A stretch of 64,000 nt of DNA, taken from the NCBI GenBank assembly GCA_028583605.1, contig CM053327.1, positions 28,942,626 through 29,006,625 of the forward strand. Reading direction: 5' to 3'. This stretch comes from Dastarcus helophoroides. Taxonomy: Eukaryota; Arthropoda; Insecta; Coleoptera; Bothrideridae. The translations under genes were made by a program, and so were the position numbers. Positions 35,104-46,401 of the stretch are shown here, piece after piece. Under the pieces are notes generated by a model. That model was not told the origin of the DNA and ran no database searches. It saw nothing but the letters and a program-made list of their open reading frames with translations. Positions within the stretch are counted from its first letter, which is position 1, and each line of letters starts with the position of its first letter.

Positions 35104-36450
35104 ATGCCTAAAGAATTTTTCACTTCAAAAAAAAAAATTAAATTGTTGGAAAAAAATTCAAAGCGTTGGAAAAACAATCCATTTATGCTCATCGTTCCCA
35201 AGTTATAGCTGCAATTGCGGAAAGCTTCGACATTTATGAAGGTTTTTATCGGGCACTTTAACCAAGTTACTGGTACTGTGATGATTGGACAAATTATAAA
35301 TTCAATAAGCTCAAAAGGGAACAATCAGAAAGGTTGTTTAATGGTATACAATAAATCTTTAATTGTAATAATAAATTATTTAAAACTACCATGAAACGTT
35401 AAACCAAGTTTCGCAATTTTGAACAAGGATTTATAGTGACGCTATTTGCACATATTACCAGCAAGGACGAGCGATAAAATAAATAACTACATACGCAAAT
35501 CCCTAGTCAAAGTTCAATACTTTTTTTTTTCAATTGTCATCCAACACAATTTGATTTAAGACGAAAAGCCAGGGGGAATTATAAAAGGGAATCTCCACCG
35601 CGGCAACCTTCGCACAATGCAATATTCATTTAAGTGGAAATGTGTGGCCTCCTGGGGTTGACCTCGACCCGAATCGACGTCCTTAAAGAATGATACGTCC
35701 CCTTTAAAGCCGCTGGTGGGCGTATTCCAACCCGGTACGGTCCTGGCAGCAGCGTCCTATTGATCCCGCCGTCTGCCCCGTCCCACGGGCCCCAGGCGAT
35801 GCGTTTTGCACCCCTACGCACCGCGTGTCGTCTATAATAAAGGGGTAATGTATGCACGTGATGGCCCCGAAGCTGTCTCGGGACCGCAAGACGGATTAGG
35901 GTGCGTTTTGAACCGTAGAACGCACGACCTCGGAGATGGAAAGTTGACCTAACCTCGAAGGAGTGTTTCCTTCAATTTGAAAACGTTTTCGATTGAATAC
36001 ACCATTTTGGCGTTAATTGAAGGAAAAGACCAGCAGCGGAAAACAAAGATGTTTTTTGCAATAACGAAATTACGCTAAACTTGGACAAAATACTGACAAG
36101 ATCAATTTATTACAGTTTGTAGATTATATTATTTCTGCCAAAAAGTATCTGGCATCGTGCCAAAATATTTTGCTCGGTTTTATGGCTTATTTAAAAATTG
36201 CCTTTCATTTACAAAACATATTCAACCTCGAAAAACGAAAATCAGATCCTGGATGACTATTGTTAATAACTTTTCATAATCCATTATATTTTGATAAGTG
36301 ATTGTGTGCAGTGCGCATTTTAAATATTTTTTGGATAACCACAGAATTATTTCCAAAACATAATTGCAATGTTTTGCTTTCTAATTTACTTAATTCGTCG
36401 ATGGAGTTATCAAAAATTCTTACGACTCAAAAAAATGTTCCCATATTTGA
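35103..36450. other. Intergenic, no gene seen
   Basis: Mostly AT-rich unique sequence. The segment 35,560-35,990 is GC-richer, with a 75-codon - strand frame that resembles nothing known to me. TAAGGTTAGG-type words are present. No exon is supported. Confidence 0.4.
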
Positions 36451-37480
36451 AATCTGCTCGGACCAAGTCGCGAGTGACGTCGTTACCTATTTGTAGTGAA
36501 AACTTCGCTCGGCTTTGCTTTATTTCGGTGTCGAAGAGCGGACTAGGCATTTCTCAAGAGCGATGGATCTAGCCGGGGGTGCCTCGTAGCACGTCATATC
36601 AAAGACACTCCGCTCCATCCCGGCCGCGTATTCCTTGGGCAAACGAGATGGGCGGGCGACATCACATAGCGCTTCGATGGGGTCGATGACCGTCGGGCGC
36701 TCGGATCGCGTGGGGCCCCTAAACCCTTCATGCGTCTCGGGTTCGCCTTCGATATTTTAACATCTACCTGCCGCGATCGGGATCTAGCCGACAGCCGACC
36801 TTGTGATATGCGCTCGTTTTGTTTAGAAGAGAGATTCGATATGGCGGCCTAATTATAACGTTCGCGGTCTTCCGCCGCCGGACCCACACCCAACCCGTCG
36901 CCGATGGAAAGGATTAGATTGCACAGGCGACACTCGCAACTCGCCTAATTACCGCTTGCGATCGATTGGGGGTTTCTGATTGAACGATGTAATGATTTCC
37001 GTTGAGGATTCGTTACGGTAACTGAACAAAAAACAATCTAGAGAACGTCACTGGTAGTCTCTGGTCACTCGAATGGCGTTCTAAAAGGAAAACGTGAAGC
37101 GGCATCACAAGGCTGCTACCAAAACTTTGCGTTAAAATCGAAGTTGTTTACCGCAAATTGCCACGTGCTGTTGGGATCGGGACGCAGATTTCACCCGCAA
37201 CCCACACACGTGTTTATTGTCCCCATTTCAGTAGGTGTTGATGCTAGAAGCATTGAAAAAGTGATTGTCGACTTACCATGCTATAAGTCCTATTGCACCG
37301 GCTAAATAATCGATTCGAGCGACCTATAAATCCAACGAGCACGTGACACGATCATGTAGTTCCAACAAACGATATATGCGACACCTGCAAAAAAAATAGT
37401 TCATCAACATTCGGTCGAAACAGGAACATACTGAAGCTTATCAAAATAAATACATGGTATTTCATAATTAGATCCTAGTA
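36450..37480. promoter_or_regulatory. CpG-rich unique island
   Basis: One of the most GC- and CG-rich parts of the left 46 kb (for example 36,590-36,960). It has TAATTA cores at about 36,850 and 36,945. No continuous frame or splice chain marks an exon. I suggest an enhancer or promoter-like island, from composition only. Confidence 0.25.
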
Positions 37481-37489
37481 CAGTCGAAC

Positions 37490-40400
37490 CTTTTAAGATT
37501 TTTTGGTTTTCTCAACAAAAATGGGACAACATTTTCAAAAAAGATTTTTTCAAAAAAAAGTTAACTGCAAAAATCTTATTTTTTGAAAACTTTGACCCAT
37601 TTTTGTTTTGAATCTTATTAATTCGATTCTTTTCTGAATATTTCAATTTATTTACTAAAAATTTTCAAGTTTTTAAAAATTTCATTTTTATGGAAATTTC
37701 AAAATGTTCCCTTTTTAAAAAATTTCGACTTTCTCGAAATTTGGACTTACTTTGAAAATTTGTGTTCTCAAAATTTTCATTTTTTTGAGATTTTGATTTT
37801 TTTGTTGAAAAGTTTCGACAATATTCCTTTTAATCAAAATTTTGACTTTCTGAAAATTTTGACTTACCATTTTGTAAATTTCTATTCTCAAAATTTTCAA
37901 TTTTTTTTCTAATTGTGATTATTTTGAAAATTTTGACAATTTCAAAAATTTTAAAATTTTGACTCATTAAAATTTCTAAAAAACTCAAATGATCCAAAAT
38001 GAATGGAAACTTCCAAAAAGTCGATGTTTTCAAAAAAGCGAACATTTTAAAAAAAAAATCAAAATTTTAAAAATCAGTCTAAATTTTGAAAAATGTCGAA
38101 AATTCAAGAAAAAGTCATATTCTGAATAAAAATCAAAAGAAAATCAAAAAAAGGAGGAAAATTTTGAAAAAAGTCGAATTTTTGATAAAGTCCTATTTAG
38201 AAAAATGGAAACATTTTTAAAAAAGCAAATATCAAATTTTAACAAGTCGAAATTTTCGACAAAATAAAACTTCGAAAAAAAGTCCGATTTAAAAAAAAAC
38301 TCAAAATTACGAAAAAAAAAAAAAAAATTTGGAACAGATTTTAAATTTCAAAAATAACTCAATATTCCAAGAATAATTCAGTATTTCAAGAAGTCGAATT
38401 TAAAAAAAGTCCTAATGGCCAATAGTCAAAATTTCGAGAAAAAGTCGAAATTTAGCAAAAATGTCCAAAATTTCAAAAAAGGCAAAACTTTGAAAAACGC
38501 TCAATTTTTTAAATAAATTCTGAATTTCAAAACAAATAAACATTTATTAAGAAAGTCGATTTATTTTTAAAAAAAGTTAAAATTTTTCAAAAAAAAGTCG
38601 AATCATTCAAAATCAATGAATATTTTTTAAAAAAATTACGATAAAACGTCAAAAGGTCAACATTTTCAAAAAGAAGTTAAAAGTATTCAAAAAGGATCGA
38701 AACTTTCTAAGAGTCGAAATTTTCATAAAAACCTACGAATTTTCGAAAATCGAATTCTCAAAAAAATTGAATTTTTTAAGTCGAAATTTTCAAAGAATTT
38801 GAGAAACTTCGAAAAAAGTAATATTTTGACCAAATGTCGAAAAATTCGAGAAAAGTCAAAATTTCCAACAAAAAAAAAACTCCGAATTAAAAAAAAATGC
38901 GAATTTTTCCAAAAAAAAAAAAATAATTTGGAAAAAAATCCATTTAAAAAAAATAAAATTTTTAAAAAAGTCAACTTTTCCAATAAATTTTGTAATTTCA
39001 AAAGCAAATAGAAAATCCAAGAACTCGAATCTTGAAAACCTTCATTTCCAACAGTCAAAATTTGGAAAAGAAGCCAAAATTTTGGAAAAAAGCGGAAATT
39101 TTGAAAAAAGGTCGACATTTAAAAAAGTATTGCAGACATTTTGGAGGAAAAAGAACGAAATTTTCAAAAACTCGAAACTTTCAAAATATTTTCAAAAAAA
39201 GTCGAAATTTTCAAAGAATTGGAGAAACAACCGAAATTTTGAAAAAGGATCGAAATTTTAAAAATTACTGTAGAAATTTTGAGAAAAAGATCGAAATTTT
39301 CAAAAAGTTGAAACTGTCAAAAAACTGAAATTTTTAATAAGTCGAAATTCTGAAAAATGCGGAGAAAAAGCCGACATTTTGAAAAAAGGTAGAAATTTTA
39401 GAAATTATTGTAGAAATTTTGAGAAAAAGATCGAACTTTTCAAAAAGTCGAAACTTTCAAAAAAATTGAAGTTTTCAAAAAAAAGTCCTAATTTTCAAAA
39501 GTCAATATTGCAAGAAGTCGTCGAAATTTCAAGAAGTCGAATTTCGAAATAGTCAATAGTCAAAACTTCGAGAAAAGGCCGAAATTTTGAAGAGTTTAAA
39601 AATTTCAAGGAAAAAGCGAAATTTTGGAAAGGTCGAAATTTTGGAAAGGTCGAAATTTTTAAAAAATCAAAATTTATATAAAAAACAGAACTTTTTAAAA
39701 AATTTCGAATTTTTTAAAAAGCGAAATGTTCAAAGAATGTCGAAATTTCAAGAAAAAGATATAATTTGACCAAATGTTGAAACTTTCGAAAAAAGTCAAA
39801 AATATAAAAAAATTTCAAAAAGTGGTCGAACTTTCCCAAAAATTCAAAATTTTGATAAAAAAGCCAATGTTTTTTAAGTAAGTCTATTTTTCCAATAAAT
39901 TTCAAATTTCAAAAGTAGTCGAAATTTCAAGAAGTCCAATTTTGAAAACGTCAATTTCCAATAGTCAAAATTTAGAGAAAAAACCGAAACTTTGAACAAA
40001 AATCCAAATTAGAAAACGTACTGCAGAAATTTTGGGAACAAGATTAAAATTTTCAAAATGTCGAAACTTTCAAAAAATTTAATTTTCAAAAATTTGGAGA
40101 AAAAGCCGAAATTTTAAAAACGGTCGAAGTTTTAAAAAGTATTGTAGAAATTTTAAGAAAAAGATCAAACTTTTCAAAAAGTCGAAACTTTCAAAAAAAA
40201 AACTGAAATTTTCAAAAAAAAAAGTCTTAATTTTCAAAAAGTCAATATTTCAGGAATAAGTCGAAATTTTAAGAAATCGAATTTCGAATGTTTGGAGAAA
40301 AGGTCAAAATTTTTATAAAAACCAGAAATTTTTAAAAAAATCGAATTTTTCAAAAGTCCAAATATTCAAAGAATGTCGAAATTTCAAGGAAAAGGAATAA

Positions 40401-41900
40401 ATTGACCAAATGTCGAACCTTTCGGAAAAAAGTCAACATTTTAAGATATTTTCAAAAAGTATATACAGGGTGAGTCACTAAGCGGGAATCGGTCTTTGGT
40501 AGGCGTATCGTTCAAAATATCGAAAAATGTTTCGAATAAAAGTTGTTCGAAATAAAGTTCTCCACAACCTAAAATTATTGCCAAATATGGCAGCCTTCCG
40601 GTTGCACCGGAAATGAACACAACTTTCTTATTTTAAATAGAACACCCTATGTATTTTTACATTTTTGGATTCCTTGTTAAAAATGAATATGAATTTATTA
40701 AGACGACATAGGCCCTTAGTTAAACCGTTTTCGCGTAATTTAATTTTTTTGGTTAAATTTGACGATTTTGGAGCTTGACGCCATTAACGATATTTTCCAA
40801 ACGCAATGACTCAGAGTTATGTGGCATACGGTTTTGGATTCAGGAAGAAATGGAGTATTTGTTTACGTCTTTGCTGTTAGCAAGATTTCTTAAATTACTT
40901 CACATCCGTCGACTCAATTCTTCAGTTGTTCAAACATGCATAACTTAATTTTTTCAAATGGAACCACCTATCTTGGATTATCTTATCGGATGCGAAATTA
41001 ACTTGCCTTTTTTTTGGTACCAGGTATTGCCACCTCCGTCCAATAATTTTTGAGAAATTTAGAATTTGGTAAAAATTTTAATTAATTTCGTATTATCGCG
41101 TTAGCCCTGGATGTCGCGGTTTTGTTTCGTCTCGTTTGTCCGGCAATAACTGACAGTTTATCTCATTGTTGTCGCGAGGTCTTGGTATTAGTACTGAAAA
41201 AAAATCTGGAGAAAAAGCCGAAATTTTGAAACCAGAAAACAGAAAAGTATTGTAGAAATTTTGAGAAAAAGATCGAACTTTTCAAAAAGTCGAAACTTTC
41301 AAAAAAAAACTGAAATTTTTTAAAAAAAGTCTTACTTGTCAAGAATAAGTGGAAATTTCAAGAAGTCGAATTTCGAAATAGCCCATAGTCAAAACTTCGA
41401 GAAAATGTCGAAATTTTGAAAGGAGTCTAAAAATTTCAAGGAAAAGGCGAAATTAAAAAAAAAAAGTCTACATTTTTAAAACGTCAAAATTTTCAAAAAG
41501 TCAAAATTTAAAAAAAAATGGATTTTCTAAATTCGAAATTTAAAAAAAAAGTCGACATTTTTAAAACGTCAAAATTTTCAAAGTCAATATTTTAAGAAAA
41601 AAGTGGATTTTCGAAATTTCGAAAAAAAGTCGACGTTAAAGTCAAACTTAATGAAGCTTTGAGAAGAAATTTATTTCCAAAATGTTAATCTTTTCTCAAA
41701 ATTGCGCATGGGATTATGGGATTTCTTTCAACGACATCAAATTTCAAATTAAATTGAGAGAAAAATTTGCAAGAAAATTTCAACTTCAATCACGAAATTT
41801 CAAACTTCCTAAATTTTGAATTTCTGGACAAAAGGTAGAATATTGGAAAATTTATCACTTTTAAACTTAAACTTTTTTTTAGTAAATTTCAAATTTATTT
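37490..41900. repeat. AT-rich TCGAAATTT satellite field
   Basis: The first 350 bp are T-rich on the + strand, then the strand bias flips to A-rich at about 38.0 kb. GTAGAAATTTTGAGAAAAAGATCGAA with AAAAAGTCGAAACTTTC recurs at about 39,265, 39,408, 40,020, 40,142 and 41,245. The array is interrupted at 40,465-41,195 by a foreign insertion. Long lysine/phenylalanine-rich frames inside it (up to 131 codons) are by-products. Confidence 0.8.
40465..41195 (+). mobile_element. Insertion with TACAGGGTG terminus
   Basis: About 730 bp of unrelated, balanced sequence interrupts the satellite. It begins TATACAGGGTGAGTCACTAA, a type of terminus common on dispersed repeats of insects. Later CATGTATAG-like ends are not obvious. 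I find no protein domain inside. The same satellite phrase resumes on the far side. Confidence 0.5.
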
Positions 41901-43865
41901 CAAAATTTGATCTTGAAATTTTAATCCCCTCCCCCTTCACCCAATATTCAAGGTTTAATGTGGCAAGGTCAAATTTTCAAGATTTCGTCTTATGACACCC
42001 ACAAGTCAACTTTGACGTTAAATTTTAAATTTTTATTCAGTTTTACAAACTCGAAATCTCGACTTTTGGAAACCTTTAGTGTACACCGAGAATTTCTATT
42101 TTTTTTAATCAAAATTTTGTTTATAAACATGAAAGCCATTGAATTATTTGGTGATTTTGATGTATTTCGATTTTTCTCTTGATATTTCGAGTTACCTAGT
42201 TGAAGTATCGAGAAAAAATTGACATTCGCAGGTTGAATTCGAATTTTTAAAGATAAAGATAAATTTCAAAGTTAAAAAACAACAAATATTCAACTTTTTA
42301 TTCAAAACATCACTTTTGAAAATATCTTCTACTTTCGTATACCTTTTTCGTCTCATGTTTTTCAAAAACTTAGCATGTTGACTTTCTTACCGAATTTTTA
42401 TTTATGAAAAGACGAATTTATTTCTAACTTGACTAAAAATTAAAATACGAATTTTTTAATTTGCAATTTCGAGAAAAAATCACATTGTTTCTTACTGAAA
42501 CACGTAAAACTTATACATTACGAGTACATGAACGAAGCTTTTGCTTGAAAAGTGTAAGTGACTATAGTAGTAATCAGAAAAGTTACACTGTTTATCCAAA
42601 CAACGCCCCTAATATTCCCAACAAAAACATACAAGCCTTCAATCGCTTAATTACATCATAGTTCAAGCAGCAGAAAAATTTGTGATTTTCTATATAATTA
42701 ATTACACATACATTACTTTCATTAAACATTATAAAGCAAACAAAGCTAGTTCACGCTCTATCTCGTATTACGTAAAACACCAATAAAATCGTTTTTTTGC
42801 CGTCTCTAAGTTTGAAGATAATATTCAGTGGAAAATTTATTATCTTGCCCCCCAGTAATCTATTGGGAACATTCGAAATATAACAGTTCGAATTTAATAC
42901 TAACTTATTTACATATTGACCCGATTTAATGACAACTATCAACGTAAACCTTCAAAATAACAAATTCAAGAACGAAAGCCTATCGTAAAATTTTTATGCA
43001 CGCGATGATCGACATAATTGCACTTCAAATTTTACGTAGTAACATTTGATGTTAAAAACAAAAGCTTTACAAGGCGAATTATGTGTTCAATATTTAATAC
43101 GTAAATAAGCGAAGATTTCACACAAAAGGCATTATTATATTGCTGTCAATTAGAAAGTTGAATCAAATTTAACGATCAATACAAATTAACAACTAAATAC
43201 AATACCACCTAGAAGCTCCCTCAAGGGGCACCTTCACCCAAAATGCTCATTTCCCCCAATAACATCCCCAAAAACGAAAGGAAAGTGTTAATAACAATGA
43301 AATTGCTGTTCAGAAAATGGCGACAGAATTTCATTACGAACTACGTATCGATGTTTTCACCTTACAGCATACACGGACACTAGGGCACAATATGCCCGAC
43401 ACTACCACAAAACTAGCGCTGAATACTTACTGCTAAGTTGCGGAATCCAAAGTAATCCTGCGTTTTGAAAATAATAACAAAGTAATCCACACTAACTTCA
43501 CAATTCACTGCATTATTCCACCATAGACTGAATAATAAAAACGCAAAGTGGCAAAGTCATATCATGTGACCGTGGAATCGGAATTCGATTGGCTGAGCGT
43601 TTCAAAATTGTTCGGCGTGAATCTGCGAATGGAGCGACATCTGTTGGATTGATGCTGTGGCGGAGGTATTAATTCCATTAATTCTAATTTGGTGTAGACA
43701 TTTCTAGAATATTTCATCATTTTAAAAACATACAATTTGGCACCAGAGTTCCTTGCAAAACTTTTAGAAATCGGGTGTTTGATTATTAAATTCGATAATA
43801 AAAGGCATCTGTAAATCGCATCGGAATATTTTTCCAAGCCAGAGATGTCAACAATATTTCAATTT
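41900..43865. other. Intergenic, no gene seen
   Basis: Unique AT-rich sequence. A 91-codon - strand frame at 43,562-43,837 has ordinary amino-acid composition but no recognisable domain. It has no clear splice or start context, so it stays unassigned. Confidence 0.4.
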
Positions 43866-44104
43866 ATATCATATCGTCGTTGCCGTGGAGAACTCTTCTA
43901 TGTGCTGAAATGTAAATTTTAAAGGAAAGCAAAAAATATATCGTCGCAGTGGTGGAAACATTTTCTATATGCATCTTTTTATGAAAATAGGTTCTTTTCG
44001 TAATCTGATGGGGATTTAGGGTCTCTTTCCTTCCAAATAAATATATGTAAATAAATTTACACTTCAGCACATAGAAGATTTTTCTATGGCAACGACGATA
44101 TGTC
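43866..44104. mobile_element. MITE with about 50-bp TIRs
   Basis: The left arm (CATATCGTCGTTGCCGTGGA, then CTTCTATGTGCTGAAATGTAAATTT) is matched by the reverse complement of the right arm ending CGACGATATG at 44,104. The element is about 240 bp with an AT-rich centre and no coding capacity. The target duplication is unclear. Confidence 0.75.
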
Positions 44105-44249
44105 AATTAATCATTATGTTAAAACACTGTTGCCACATCGACAGTTTTAGCTGCAGATCTACAATAAAGTTCAAAAGTATTTTTCTCTTTAAATCATGGG
44201 CAATTATTACTTACGCAATACATATTTCTCAGCAGGAGTGGCATTTTCA

Positions 44250-44900
44250 TTATTCTGAACTCGATTTAAAAGTCGAAATTTCAAAATTAAAGACCAAATG
44301 TCGAGTTTAAACTTGAAATTTCGACTATTTTCTCAAAAATTCGACATTAATCTTAAAATTTCGAAAGTCGAAATTTTGGTTATTAAAAATTGAAATTACT
44401 GAACGTACCCTACTACCAACTGTTCATATTGAATTGTAAGGGGTGTGTAAGAGTCATCGATCTAACCTAACCATATAATACAGAAACTTCAAATTTAATC
44501 TCGAATTTTCGAAAAAAAAAGTTGATATATCGAAGAAAAAGTCGAAATTTTGTGAAAAAAGCTGAAATTTCGAAATTAAAGTACTTTAATCTCGTATTTT
44601 CGAGAAAAAAGTCAAAATGTGAAAAAAGTCGAATTTTTTCGAGATGAAGTTTGAAATTTCGACTTTGACTTCGAACTTCTGAGAAAAAAGTCGTAATGTC
44701 GAGACGAAAGTCGAAATTTTGAGAAAAAGTCTAAATCTCGAGATTAAAGTCGACATTTCGCGAGAAAAAAGCCAAGATTTTGAAATGAATGTCGAAATTT
44801 TCACTTTAATCTCGTAATTTCGATAAAAAGTTGGAATTTCGACTTAAAACTCGTAATTTCTACATTTTTGTTGAAATCAACGTCTTTTCTACGCCTTCGT
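44250..44900 (+). repeat. AT-rich TCGAAATTT satellite patch
   Basis: Repeated GTCGAAATTTCGA, TTTAATCTCGTAATTTCGA and AGAAAAAAGTCG phrases, of the same style as the larger fields. The unit TTAATCTCGTA-TTTTCGA recurs every 60-120 bp. Confidence 0.65.
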
Positions 44901-46330
44901 AAAAAAAACGAAAAATACATAAATAAAAAGCCAAGCGGAAAATAAATATTAGTCTTGGATCTTGCCAGTTGTAAGAAATTTAAATATAAATATTAGGGAG
45001 TCCTTTAAGAAGGAGATGCATCGGTAATGTAATTTGTCGAGTGAAAATGAGACTGATTTTCATCCACTGACATCATCGGCCTCTGATGTGCATTACCAGT
45101 AAATATTATGCGAAAACTCTAAAATGAGAGCTTAAATTGTACCTACTGATGGCAGGGGATGGTTGTAGTCGTAAGCATAATGTATCCAATCGGTTACTTC
45201 ACTGTGCTGTTAATCTTTTCTTGGGCTTTTCCTGCGAAAGCGTGTCTAGAACATCCTTTATACATCTTTTGGTCAGGGAAGAGCATTCACCGTTGAACTT
45301 GAAACTACTTCAATCCATTAGGTGTACGTTTTAACTACTCGTTTCGCGATGTTTGACCTACAATAAAATAGAATTCTGTGGTGCATGGTTTGCGGAATAA
45401 TAGATGGCGTTGCGAACAGTGAAAGGTTTTCAATCCCATTTTAAAAGTACGACCGTTGATTGAATATGTATTCAATCAACGGTACGGCGTAACGCAACCT
45501 TACTTTCTAGATAACCATAATAAATATTAATGTTTAAAATCGAAGAAAAAACCCGAAAATGTCAAAATTTAATTGCAATATTTCTGTTTATCACGAGATG
45601 GCACGGTGCAAATTTTGTACTTGGTTGTAAATTGTGGAACTTTGCGTAAAATAATATTGGCAAATTACGTTATTAAACAGTAAAACGCTATTTTTTTGGT
45701 ACGGCATTAGTATCTGGACCGTACAGCGTACTTTTTTCAGAATTACTGTACAAATACGAAAATTATCGTACGTATGGCAGTACTGAATTGGCGGTTCAGC
45801 TACTAAAGATTTTCTCTGTGCGTTCATAATGCATAGAGAGCTTCAGATGCCCACAGAGTTCTAGTTGTAGTACTCTGTGGTTGCACTTTGCTTTGCAGTC
45901 TATTTTCAAAATTTACATTTCTTTTACGTCTGGAATTTGTGTCAGATCTTGTTAAGTATTAGAGTGTGGATTTTACAGGCTTTGGTTATTGTATATGTGG
46001 TGCAATTGGGCGTTTTGATCGACAGAACATATTTGGGAGTGGAACGACGTTTTATAATCAATTTTAACCATCAAAAATATTTCGGGACACCAGTTTTTTT
46101 CTAGTCGAGGCGTTATTTAATCAACGATCGAGAGAAAGTACAATTTTACTACGTAAGGAATGAAATGATGAATTAATTCAAGAAAATAAGCAAAACATAG
46201 TCTTACGATTTTGAATACTTATAGATTTTTGCAGCTTTTTTTTTCGAACATTACAGTTTTTCTCTATCATAAGGTTGGCAACCTGTCAGTCACAGAACAT
46301 CGTCAAAGTCAAATACAAGCGTCAAAGTTT
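44900..46330. other. Intergenic upstream of eIF2B alpha
   Basis: Unique sequence with no exon I can support. It contains a perfect hairpin at 45,453-45,482. Confidence 0.4.
45453..45482. repeat. Perfect 14-bp hairpin
   Basis: CCGTTGATTGAATA, then TG, then TATTCAATCAACGG. The arms are perfect and the loop is two bases. Confidence 0.8.
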
Positions 46331-46401
46331 GAGGTTAGGTTACAATAACAAAGTTATAGGTTATAGTTACTTTTTTCTTAATTTACAAAATTTGCTAAGC
46401 C
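46310..46401 (+). promoter_or_regulatory. Probable eIF2B alpha promoter / 5' UTR
   Basis: The sequence just upstream of the start codon has no TATA box. It contains GAGGTTAGGTTACA and repeated GTCAAA words. The 5' UTR is probably short. The start context GCCATGG matches the eukaryotic consensus well. The exact start of transcription cannot be read from the sequence. Confidence 0.35.

Noticed and set aside
35630..35889. 75-codon Arg/Pro-rich - strand frame
   Set aside because: GC-rich stretch opens two frames at once; no recognisable protein.
38723..39118. 131-codon Phe-rich frame on the - strand
   Set aside because: Pure by-product of T-rich satellite; the composition is only Phe, Leu, Ser, Lys and Asn.
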